35,503 nucleotides of DNA from Stenotrophomonas maltophilia. GTDB taxonomy: Bacteria > Pseudomonadota > Gammaproteobacteria > Xanthomonadales > Xanthomonadaceae. Shown one piece after another: positions 7,978-15,173 of this stretch. Where the stretch lies: contig DGIP01000231.1 in NCBI GenBank assembly GCA_002386405.1, positions 1 through 35,503 on the forward strand, in the 5' to 3' direction. Positions within the stretch are counted from its first letter, which is position 1. Every line of letters starts with the position of its first letter. The notes under the pieces were generated by a model. It was not told the DNA's origin and did not search any database. It saw only the letters and a list, made by a program, of their open reading frames with translations. The position numbers and the translations under genes are program-made.

Positions 7978-7992
7978 ATACCGTTACAGTAT
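7978..7992. promoter_or_regulatory. CatR/BenM-type operator site 2 (ATAC-N7-GTAT)
   Basis: ATACCGTTACAGTAT is a second perfect ATAC-N7-GTAT dyad, exactly 60 bp from site 1 and 21 bases before the catR ATG. Its position suggests that CatR represses its own gene from here and may loop or bridge to site 1 as a tetramer. That role is inference. Confidence 0.75.
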
Positions 7993-8013
7993 TTAGATGG
8001 CCGCGACTAAAGT

Positions 8014-8916
8014 ATGGACCTGAGACAGCTTCGCTACTTCTGTGCCGTCGCCAGAGAGCGCAATTTCACCCGCGCCGCCGAGGTGCTCCACATCGCCCAA
8101 CCGCCGCTCAGCCGCCAGATTCAGCTATTGGAGGAGGAGCTCGGCGTTCAACTCATCTCGCGCGACAGCCGCCCTTTACGTCTGACTGAAGCTGGGCGCC
8201 TGTTCCAGGAGCAGGCACTTCAGATCCTGGGCCGAGTGGAACAGATGCAAGCTGCCACCCGCCGGGTCGGCCTGAATGAGAGAAGCGTACTCATGATCGG
8301 ATTCGTGGCGTCCACTCTCTACAGCGGGCTGCCACTGCTGGTCCGTAAGCTCCGCAGCCACTCCCCTGAGCTCGATATCCAGCTGGTGGATATGACCTCG
8401 GTACAACAAGTGGAGGCTCTGAAGGCTGGCAGGATAGATATCGGTTTCGGCCGTATCAGGCACAGCGATCCCGCAGTAGCCGGTACGCTTCTTAGAGAGG
8501 AGCGGCTTGCGCTGGCCATCCCCAGGGACACGCCCTTGGCGAGCGAGGCAGGAGAAGTGACAGTGTCCGTACTCAGTGGGCGCCCGCTCATCGTCTATCC
8601 CAAGGAATCAAGACCCGGGTTTGCAGACCAGGTGCTGAGCCTGCTCCACGACCATGATGTCGTCGTAAGCGAGGTCATCGAGGCTCGTGACCTGCAGACG
8701 GCACTTGGACTTGTTGCGGCGGAGAGCGGCGTATGCGTCATTCCTAGTGCTTCGCGCCAGTCACGGTCAGACCTGCACTACCGCCTGATCGCTGGCGAAA
8801 GGGCGACCTCCCCGGTCATTCTGAACTATCGGATCAACGACGGTTCTCGCTACATCCCCGTCGTCAAGGACCTGATTCGCGAAATGTTCGCGGAAAGTCC
8901 CCCCTGGATGGATTAG
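8014..8916 (+). CDS. catR: LysR-type regulator of the catechol operon
   Basis: A 300-residue LysR protein with the helix-turn-helix at about residues 3-60 (LRYFCAVARERNFTRAAEVLHIAQPPLSRQ in sequence order, then LEEELGVQL). The QPPLSRQI recognition helix is the form found in the CatM/BenM/CatR/ClcR group. The effector domain follows, with FVASTLYSGLPLLVRKLR and a Thr/Ser-rich pocket start. It is divergent from catB with two BenM/CatM-type sites between the genes, the classic layout for muconate-responsive control. By homology the inducer is cis,cis-muconate. Confidence is high for function, moderate for the exact effector. Confidence 0.93.
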   Translation: MDLRQLRYFCAVARERNFTRAAEVLHIAQPPLSRQIQLLEEELGVQLISRDSRPLRLTEAGRLFQEQALQILGRVEQMQAATRRVGLNERSVLMIGFVASTLYSGLPLLVRKLRSHSPELDIQLVDMTSVQQVEALKAGRIDIGFGRIRHSDPAVAGTLLREERLALAIPRDTPLASEAGEVTVSVLSGRPLIVYPKESRPGFADQVLSLLHDHDVVVSEVIEARDLQTALGLVAAESGVCVIPSASRQSRSDLHYRLIAGERATSPVILNYRINDGSRYIPVVKDLIREMFAESPPWMD

Positions 8917-8979
8917 GCGGGGGTCGTAATTCCAACTGTGAAAACGAGGTGACCGCCTTCAGCTAGACTCGACCAGTCC

Positions 8980-9180
8980 ATGGCTCCTACCTACTACTTT
9001 CTGGATACCGAGTGGGCCGATGCCGATGGCCACGACTTGGTGAGCTTGGCACTTGTCGACGAGAGTGGCGAGCGCAGCCTCTATGCCGAGCGAGCCCATT
9101 TATCGCCCAAACCGACTGAATTCGTACAGCGTTGCGTCTATCCGCTGCTTGAGCGAGGAGCTGCCACCCCGGACACTGGC
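8980..9180 (+). pseudogene. 3'-5' exonuclease-like gene, truncated after about 65 residues
   Basis: The first 60 or so residues (YYFLDTEWADADGHDLVSLA, then ERSLYAERAHL and RCVYPLLERG) look like the N-terminus of a DEDD-type 3'-5' exoribonuclease. The DTEWAD motif would supply the first acidic metal ligands. After about 9175 the frame stays open to 9459, but its sequence is only the antisense of the neighbouring MbcA-like gene and no longer resembles an exonuclease. The later DEDD motifs are missing. I read it as a 3'-truncated remnant, probably cut by the event that brought in the next genes. No frameshifted remainder was seen. Confidence 0.6.
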
Positions 9181-9191
9181 GGCGAGTCATC

Positions 9192-9662
9192 TCAGCAAGG
9201 CTGCTCTCGGAAATCTTCTCCGAACTCGCACTTAACAGCATGCAGAACGCGCGCAGGGTCGGCGCTCAGCATCGCGGCCGGTGTTGCACCGCAGAGTTGC
9301 GCATGCGGTGACAAGAACCACTCGGCCTCGCCCCAGCCGGTACTGCGGCGCAGGCCATCCGACTCGCGCTGGAAAGGACCAAAGTCGCGTAACACTGCTA
9401 GGATCTCGGCTAAGTGCTCAACAGGCCGACCATCGGGGCGGAACTGCCAGGTTGGGTAGCGGTAACTAAGGGGGGATTGCGTGGTGTACACGCCCAGCAG
9501 CTTCCCCTGACGTCGCAACTCACTTGCGCGGTGGCAGCCTCTGCCGGGCTCTGAGTCCAGCCTGGCAGTAACCTGTACTGCGCTAAGCCACTTTGCGGCG
9601 AGTGTTTCGCGCTGTGCTGCGGCGTCACGCAGGATCTGTTGTGTGGGCGCGGGGCGGATCAT
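9192..9662 (-). CDS. MbcA/ParS/Xre-type antitoxin-like protein (orphan)
   Basis: A 156-residue protein. The N-terminal half has a SELRRQGKLLGVY segment and a YRYPTWQF segment. The C-terminal half (EILAVLRDFG, GWGEAEWFLSPHAQLCGATP, AAMLSADPARVL) resembles the toxin-binding domain of MbcA/ParS/Xre antitoxins, where a W-x-x-P...G-x-x-P...L pattern is conserved. Such antitoxins normally pair with a RES-domain toxin immediately downstream. Here the downstream DNA is only the broken exonuclease, so no partner is present. There is no convincing ribosome site at the ATG (9662). Family call is moderate; activity as an antitoxin is unproven. Confidence 0.6.
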   Translation of the reverse strand: MIRPAPTQQILRDAAAQRETLAAKWLSAVQVTARLDSEPGRGCHRASELRRQGKLLGVYTTQSPLSYRYPTWQFRPDGRPVEHLAEILAVLRDFGPFQRESDGLRRSTGWGEAEWFLSPHAQLCGATPAAMLSADPARVLHAVKCEFGEDFREQPC

Positions 9663-9699
9663 GCGAGCGTGGACTGCGCTAACGATTGTTCATGCATGA

Positions 9700-10170
9700 C
9701 TACGCCTCCCCACTCCGGGCTACGGGGCGCACGTCATCGTCCACAACGCCTGTGCGATCAAGCAAACGATGGAGTACGAGGTTGAGACCATCATCGTCTA
9801 GTGGGTAAGGAGATCCGAACAACGGGACCTGGACCCAAAGGTGCTCCTGCCCGGGATGGACATAGGGGCCATGATCATCGAGCAGTAGTGCCTCGCCCAA
9901 ATTTGGCGAGGCAAGGCGTAGATCCTTCGTCTTTCCTGACCACCTGATGTAAGGCAGTCCAACGAACCAAGCCGGGGCACTGCCTTCGCGCGCCAGCAGC
10001 GCGGCGATGCTGCGAAAGCGATCTTCGGGGACTGTTGTGAACATCGCCAGCTGATCAAACAGCGCGTGGATCTCCTCAAGGAACCAGTAGAGCCCGGGCC
10101 TGGGGATCTGGCTGATTGCATTTGAGATAAGCGTTCCCTCAAGATCAAGGGCCAAGATGGTCGGCTTCAT
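9700..10170 (-). CDS. NIF/FCP-type HAD-superfamily protein
   Basis: A 156-residue HAD-fold protein. Motif I is LALDLEGTLIS, with the nucleophile Asp in place but Glu where most phosphatases have the second Asp. The Thr of motif II may lie in LAMFTTVPED. A SGKTKDLR stretch and LLLDDHGPYVHPGQE form motifs III and IV, a layout like the NLI-interacting-factor phosphatases. The frame reaches 10194, but the ATG at 10170 has GAGG upstream and starts right before the first strand. It is on the same strand as the antitoxin-like gene, 37 bases upstream of it. Substrate unknown; the D-to-E change could alter or slow phosphatase turnover. Confidence 0.7.
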   Translation of the reverse strand: MKPTILALDLEGTLISNAISQIPRPGLYWFLEEIHALFDQLAMFTTVPEDRFRSIAALLAREGSAPAWFVGLPYIRWSGKTKDLRLASPNLGEALLLDDHGPYVHPGQEHLWVQVPLFGSPYPLDDDGLNLVLHRLLDRTGVVDDDVRPVARSGEA

Positions 10171-10608
10171 ATGCTGCCTCTGTCTTTGGTGCATGCGCTC
10201 AACCTTGCTCTCTTGGCCGATCGCTGTCTATCGCGTGAGCCTACTGGTACGCATGGGGTCTTCTCTCGGTGCGGGCGCGGCGCATACAACCCACAGGTGT
10301 ACCGCAGGAACCACAAGTTTGAGGGCATCGTTGCTATCCCCATCCGGACGTCGAGGTTGCTGCGTTCTGGCCACGACCGTGGCGTTGTTTCGAGTGGCTC
10401 GCGCAACTCAGCTGCAGCTGACTGCCGACGATTTGGTGTACAGCAGACGACAGCGATTACCTTTGTCTGTCCGGAAGTGCAAAGACCATGACATCTCCGT
10501 GGAATGAGGCATAGTCTGGTGCCGGTGGATCTGCCTATCCAGGTCTCTATACCGCAAAGAATTTGACGCCGTCACGCTGAGCTATGGAGATACCAGAGTT
10601 GCGCCTTT

Positions 10609-10625
10609 TTCCGCGCACAACGGAA
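10609..10625. promoter_or_regulatory. Inverted repeat TTCCG-N7-CGGAA upstream of XRE gene
   Basis: A 5-bp perfect dyad, extendable to 7 of 8 matches (TTTTTCCG against CGGAAGAA), lies 43 bases before the XRE start. The size and spacing suit a HipB/XRE dimer, suggesting autoregulation. This is inference from position. Confidence 0.4.
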
Positions 10626-10647
10626 GAAATTAGCCCTCATGAGCACA

Positions 10648-10659
10648 TTTGCGCGCAAA
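10648..10659. promoter_or_regulatory. Perfect palindrome TTTGCGCGCAAA next to the XRE ribosome site
   Basis: A 12-bp uninterrupted palindrome ending at the start of the AAGGAG ribosome site of the XRE gene. A dimeric regulator bound here would block the leader. It is a second candidate autoregulatory operator. Confidence 0.45.
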
Positions 10660-10667
10660 GGAGTCAC

Positions 10668-10952
10668 ATGCCAATCCAGTCTCCTGAAGAAATTGCCGAG
10701 ACCCTAGGAAAGCGAATAAGGGCCCGCCGCCTTCTGGCCAACGTTTCGCAAGTCGCGTTGGCGGACAAAGCAGGGATTTCTCGTAGAGCATTGGTGCAGC
10801 TTGAGAGCGGGCAAGGATCAACGGTCCACACGCTGATCTCCATCCTCAAAGCACTGGGCTTGGAGCAGCAGCTGGCCCTACTTGTACCAGCGCCGACCGT
10901 TAGCCCAATGGCTATGCTAAAGGCTAAACGGTTGCGCAGCCGGGCGAGCTAG
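10668..10952 (+). CDS. HipB-like XRE-family DNA-binding protein (orphan antitoxin type)
   Basis: A 94-residue protein with one Cro/CI-type helix-turn-helix at about residues 10-65 (ETLGKRIRARRLLANVSQVA, ADKAGISRRALVQLESGQGS, then LISILKALGLEQQL). The short size and LLVPAP-type tail match HipB-like antitoxins. The frame begins at 10584, but AAGGAG at 10658-10663 fixes the ATG at 10668. HipB genes are normally followed at once by hipA kinase. Here the next 250 bases hold no HipA-like frame, so the partner is absent or lost. It may act as a solitary regulator of the island. Confidence 0.8.
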   Translation: MPIQSPEEIAETLGKRIRARRLLANVSQVALADKAGISRRALVQLESGQGSTVHTLISILKALGLEQQLALLVPAPTVSPMAMLKAKRLRSRAS

Positions 10953-11209
10953 GGCGGAGAGCGGCGCTTGGTAGCCTCCGACGCCGCAAGGGTCGCCATC
11001 TCTTACCTGTCCAATTCTGCAGAGGCTCGACCCTGTCGCGAGATCGTTATCGAATTTAGTGCACAGTTATTCGGTAGCGTACAGCTCCTGGCGAGGCGGT
11101 GCCACGTCAATCATTGCGATATTTCTGCGACAAGAATTCCTGTCGTGCATACCACCGCAAAACCAGCGGCCCAGGATCTTGACAGTAGCGGAACGCAGGC
11201 ACCATACGC
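10953..11209. other. Gap between the XRE gene and ginD, no gene seen
   Basis: An 88-codon frame on the plus strand (TTG start at 10968) has no recognisable domain, is rich in Ala/Ser/Arg and runs into the 3' end of ginD. No HipA-type sequence is present and no clear terminator was found. Confidence 0.5.
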
Positions 11210-11647
11210 TCAATCTTTCACGGGCTTCGACTGATCTCGACTTGGCTTCGGCAGTGGGGCGTTCAGCATGAGCATGGTCACCCCCTTGCGCTCAGCGTTG
11301 AGAGCCCACGTTACAAACTGCTCCTTGAGCAGCATGTTCTCACTTTTTAGCCGCTGAACAGATCTTTGCAGCCGCTCCACCTGCTCCAAAGCAGCGCGCA
11401 CCTTCTCGTCTCTCGGAATGGCCTGCTCGCCCGCCCAAGTACCTCTCAAAGCCTCCTTCCGCAGCGTAAAGGCGTTCGCGATCTCTGGATACGCACTTAG
11501 CGTAAACCTGGAATATGCAATGCCCGTCGTCCTCTGCACTGCTGCGATAAGCAGGTCCCATGTCAGCCTCCCCTTCCAGCCGTCAATAGCATCGAGGACG
11601 CTACCCACGAGATCGTTTGTGAGGTCAGGAGCACGTTTCTTCTTCAT
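11210..11647 (-). CDS. ginD: Small coiled-coil protein of the integrase operon (GinD-like)
   Basis: A 145-residue protein, last gene of the four-gene recombinase operon. The N-terminal half (LVGSVLDAIDGWKGRLTWDL, then FTLSAYPEIANAFTLRKEAL) looks like a small helical DNA-binding domain. Residues about 80-112 form a heptad-like coiled coil (VRAALEQVERLQRSVQRLKS and onward). Tn554 TnpC and GInt GinD proteins are similar small helical partners of tyrosine recombinases. Its ATG overlaps the preceding gene by 4 bases (ATGA). In GInts the fourth gene is reported to be essential for integration and excision. Identification rests on operon position and architecture rather than a catalytic motif. Confidence 0.75.
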   Translation of the reverse strand: MKKKRAPDLTNDLVGSVLDAIDGWKGRLTWDLLIAAVQRTTGIAYSRFTLSAYPEIANAFTLRKEALRGTWAGEQAIPRDEKVRAALEQVERLQRSVQRLKSENMLLKEQFVTWALNAERKGVTMLMLNAPLPKPSRDQSKPVKD

Positions 11648-13650
11648 TTGGCTAGCTTCAAATTCTTGGACCTGGACAAGCTACGTTGAACTTCACTGCG
11701 GTCTACGATCAGTGCTGCATTGACGATATTCAGCCGAATTCGTGCACCAGCGAAAACTGAATTGTCCTCCAATATGGCAAGCAGCGAATCAATTCTCTCC
11801 AGCGTCAGTTCCTGATGCTTCACCCATGTGTCTGCGCCATACTCCTCTTCTTCAAGTGCAAGCTTGGCAGCCACCAGAAGCGACTCGGTCTCTTTCTTCA
11901 ATGCACGCAGGTTCCGCTCCTTCTGCTCCTCCCCCTTCACGCACTCCTGCTCCTCGCAATTGATGCAATCGCGATGCATCAGACATGGCTCGCTTGCGAA
12001 ATCATGCATGCACCAGCCAAACGCGGTTGTGTGGGCGGCTGAGGCACCCGCCTCGGAGAATCGGCTTCGCAGGATGATGTGCTTGGGCGGCTTGTCCACC
12101 AGATTGGCCATGAAGCCAGATGCTATGGCTTGACTCACTGGAGCTTGGACTTCGTCAGAGGTCATGTGGTCGTATGCGCGGTTCTGCGCTACGTCCTTGC
12201 GGCCGGAGAAGATCGCAATCTCGACGTCACTCATACCTCCCATCTGAGCAAGCATATTCAAGTAGTGCCGAAGCGAATGCGTGTTCATGTTGATTGGGGT
12301 GCCGTCATCCTCGGCGTATCCGAATCGCGTGAAGATGGACGGCTGGCCATCATGCGTAGTAAGCGCGTTTGCGATCGCCCCGTAGCCCACGCAACTGAAC
12401 ATACACGTATAGGTACCCCTGTGGGCATGAAGCTCATTGACAAGCACAACACCGATCGAGTCCCGACATAGCAGGTTAGGCGCACCAGGTACAAATGGAA
12501 ATGTGCGAGGAAGCATCGCGATCACTGCCTCCTCTACATCTGAAAAACGAAAGCCCATCCGCCTTCCCCCCATCTGAACTGGTTCAAGCTTCTTCGCGCT
12601 CCTCGCCCAATGAAATGCAGAACGGAAAGCACTCTCGTCACCCCAAAGTATCAGCGCAATCTGAGCCGGAGTCAGAACCTCTACCCCTCTAAGATGAGCT
12701 ACGTCATCATCTAGAAACAGCACGCCCGGATTCTTCGTGTACCACGCAGCAACTCGGTTCGCCGCATGCGTTGCAATCAGAAGCTTCCTCAGAGCTTCTC
12801 TCGCGATAGATGCCATCTGCGTGGGCAGCCACTTGGTGGTGTCCTTCGCTCCCTTCGATCCCGGCCACCGGAGGCCCAGCTTTCCCTGAAAGCGCCCCGA
12901 GCCCTCAACTATGCAATTGCGCTCCAGTCGCAGCGCTTCGTTGATCCGTTCCGGCGCGCAGCTCAGAAGGGCCGAATAGCTCGAAACAAGGACGTCCAGA
13001 GGCTTGACCGCTTCTTGGAATATGCCACCGAGCCCGCGCAGCGCGGCAGCGGATGGCAGCTTGTCCTGTCGCGCCTGCATGGCCTGCTCGGATATTCGGG
13101 AACCGAGCTCTTTCGGCTTCACCAGGGTGCAGGTCCAATTCTGCGTCAGGCTGATGAAGTTCTTTTCCCTCATGAACTTCGCAATGAGCTCCAGCTGCCC
13201 ACCGACCCTATATGCTACCGAGGGCGAAACCCATTTCAAAGCAAGCTCAACTGCACTATCCAGAACACCGATGTCAACTGCGGTCGGCCTAGACGCCTTG
13301 CTCCCCTGCCGCAAAGCGGCTTCTAGAAAGCGAAGAGCAGAGACGCGGACGCTCTGCGAGACCACCGGCCGACAATCGTGAAGATAAATCAGAGTCGCTT
13401 TCGCAAAATCCAGAAATGGCTGTGGCATCGCCTGGTCGCTTCGCCCGTCCCGCACAGATTCATACGTGCTGAAGACTGCTCTGTGTACAGAATTGCGGCC
13501 CTTAAGACTGCCCACACTCCAGACATCGCTATCGAACTGACTGCTTGCTCCTAGTACCTCACTTTGGCGGCAAAGCGCGATGAACAGCTTGACGTTCTCG
13601 CGCGGCTCAAGCTCGTCCCTCGGCGTAAAGTGGAGTACATTTTTTGTCAT
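11644..13650 (-). CDS. ginC: Large divergent tyrosine recombinase with Cys cluster (GinC-like)
   Basis: A 668-residue protein, third of three recombinases. A degenerate phage-integrase catalytic domain is visible: Arg235 in ERINEALRL, the HxxRH box at His458/Arg461 (NTHSLRHYLN), Arg484 where most relatives have His (FSGRKD) and the likely nucleophile Tyr493 (RAYDHM). The region after residue 540 holds five cysteines (547, 556, 562, 565, 570) in a pattern suggesting a zinc-binding module, followed by a coiled helix. It starts by ATGA overlap with ginB and ends by ATGA overlap with ginD. The His-to-Arg change could alter catalysis or make it a structural partner. Confidence 0.82.
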   Translation of the reverse strand: MTKNVLHFTPRDELEPRENVKLFIALCRQSEVLGASSQFDSDVWSVGSLKGRNSVHRAVFSTYESVRDGRSDQAMPQPFLDFAKATLIYLHDCRPVVSQSVRVSALRFLEAALRQGSKASRPTAVDIGVLDSAVELALKWVSPSVAYRVGGQLELIAKFMREKNFISLTQNWTCTLVKPKELGSRISEQAMQARQDKLPSAAALRGLGGIFQEAVKPLDVLVSSYSALLSCAPERINEALRLERNCIVEGSGRFQGKLGLRWPGSKGAKDTTKWLPTQMASIAREALRKLLIATHAANRVAAWYTKNPGVLFLDDDVAHLRGVEVLTPAQIALILWGDESAFRSAFHWARSAKKLEPVQMGGRRMGFRFSDVEEAVIAMLPRTFPFVPGAPNLLCRDSIGVVLVNELHAHRGTYTCMFSCVGYGAIANALTTHDGQPSIFTRFGYAEDDGTPINMNTHSLRHYLNMLAQMGGMSDVEIAIFSGRKDVAQNRAYDHMTSDEVQAPVSQAIASGFMANLVDKPPKHIILRSRFSEAGASAAHTTAFGWCMHDFASEPCLMHRDCINCEEQECVKGEEQKERNLRALKKETESLLVAAKLALEEEEYGADTWVKHQELTLERIDSLLAILEDNSVFAGARIRLNIVNAALIVDRSEVQRSLSRSKNLKLAK

Positions 13651-15173
13651 GCATCCGCCCCGCCGTCCCGTTGCTTCCGCACGTACGCACAGTCTGCGAC
13701 AACCTCCCGGATTGCCATGATCGCCAGATCGTTGATCGCCGCCATTCTAGGATCTTCTGACCATTGAGCACGCTCTTGCTCGAGGCGGGCGAGGACCAAT
13801 TCGTGCGGACCATCAAGCCAGGGTTCAAAGCGGAAGCATGTGTAACAGGCAACCGGTTTATTCAGCGCACACCCCCGCCCACCGGCAGAGCAACTTGCTA
13901 ACGGTTTACTGGATACGCGGAAATCAATGATTCGGCTGCCTGCTTTACCCGCCTGTGTAGCTTGTTCTTCAGCATCAATCATGCGGCCACGGAAGGCTCG
14001 GGCCAGCGGAGCGAGCTGCTCCCCCATAGCATGGTCAATGTTGTCCACGATGCCCGGAGATGCCTCAAAGTACACGTCTACGTTCTGAAGGTCGGCATGA
14101 CCCAACCTATCAGCGATCTCAGCCTTACTTGCCCCCTCTTCGGCTAAGCGCGTGCCGTAGGTGTAGCGAAACCTCCTCGGATTGATCGGGATCTTCTCGA
14201 AATCCAGCCTGGAGGTAAGCGGAGCGATAGAGCTAAGAATTTGGCTGAAAATTTTACTCAATGTTTCGCGCGTGCAGTGACCAAAGAACGGGTCACCTTC
14301 AGCCCGCTGATCCCGACGAGGCCGACGCCGCATTACCTCTTCCTGAAGAAAGAGCGCCGAATCAACATCGCAACCGACACGACTCTCGGTGAGATCAAGC
14401 ACCAAGCGCGCAGTCGAATGGCTAATGGGGAATACCGTGAATGACTCGCGAGAGTGATCGAGGCCATTCTTTACTTGAGGCAGTTTCAGCAGATATGAGC
14501 CATTGACGCAGGTGAAATCCTTCACCTTCAAGGATGCGAGCTGGGAGATCCGACCACCTGTAGCGAACAGGAGTCGTGTTAAAACGAGTACCCAGAGGGG
14601 AATCTTTCCCTGCCCGTAGGCAGCATCTACTGATCTGTAAAGAGCAATGTACTCTTCATCTGAGTACGGGCCCTCTACCGGACAGCTTTGTCTTACTGCG
14701 CGGCCTTTAGCATTTCCTGGCTTGCGCCTCTCTCGAAGATAGTCGGCGCAGTCGGCATGAACACCCGGCAACCCCAGCTTGACCCACTTTTGAATCAGCA
14801 CATTCAGCCAACCTACGCGCCATGCCTCATCTTCGGCCAACCGGACCCTATAGCAAGACAAGTCTTCGACGCCAATTCCTTCGACGGCCGACTCAAGTTC
14901 GGTAACGCGGAGAAAATGGAGGAATCCACTGAAGAGGTTCAGGGCGTATGTGGGGGCATTGCTTTTTACGAAAATGTGCAGCGTGTACTTTAAAGATTCC
15001 ACGAACTGACTGTCATGCATCGAAAGACGACTAAAGTCCATTCGGATTGAGAACACCCCATCAACCCACTGCCACGCGTCCTCTCGTGGATTGAACACCA
15101 GGCCACTCCGAGTCAGCGCCCTTGAAGGGAGCCTCGTGAGTGACATCGCCCTAGCGAGATTACCGCTTGCCAT
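13647..15173 (-). CDS. ginB: Tyrosine recombinase/integrase with C-terminal Cys cluster (GinB-like)
   Basis: A 508-residue tyrosine recombinase. Catalytic features are Arg208 (TGGRISQLASL), Arg336 in RRFRYTYGTRLAEEG, His359 in LGHADLQN and the nucleophile Tyr368 (VDVYFEA). The first His of the usual HxxR box is replaced by Arg333 (RRFR). After the catalytic domain, Cys428, Cys435, Cys443 and Cys446 form a likely zinc-binding module before a C-terminal helical tail. Its ATG lies inside the 3' end of ginA (14-base overlap) with GGAGAG upstream, and its stop overlaps ginC. It acts with the other two recombinases, presumably at the island ends. Confidence 0.86.
   Translation of the reverse strand: MASGNLARAMSLTRLPSRALTRSGLVFNPREDAWQWVDGVFSIRMDFSRLSMHDSQFVESLKYTLHIFVKSNAPTYALNLFSGFLHFLRVTELESAVEGIGVEDLSCYRVRLAEDEAWRVGWLNVLIQKWVKLGLPGVHADCADYLRERRKPGNAKGRAVRQSCPVEGPYSDEEYIALYRSVDAAYGQGKIPLWVLVLTRLLFATGGRISQLASLKVKDFTCVNGSYLLKLPQVKNGLDHSRESFTVFPISHSTARLVLDLTESRVGCDVDSALFLQEEVMRRRPRRDQRAEGDPFFGHCTRETLSKIFSQILSSIAPLTSRLDFEKIPINPRRFRYTYGTRLAEEGASKAEIADRLGHADLQNVDVYFEASPGIVDNIDHAMGEQLAPLARAFRGRMIDAEEQATQAGKAGSRIIDFRVSSKPLASCSAGGRGCALNKPVACYTCFRFEPWLDGPHELVLARLEQERAQWSEDPRMAAINDLAIMAIREVVADCAYVRKQRDGGADA

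Larger units (their letters stand above)
10171..10667. other. Non-coding stretch upstream of the XRE gene
   Basis: Short frames exist here on both strands, but none has a recognisable domain, a good ribosome site or convincing codon use. It contains the divergent promoter region for the HAD gene and the XRE gene. The last 60 bases carry two dyads described separately. I see nothing else in it. Confidence 0.5.

Noticed and set aside
10968..11234. 88-codon plus-strand frame after the XRE gene as a HipA remnant
   Set aside because: TTG start, no HipA motifs, and it overlaps the ginD 3' end.
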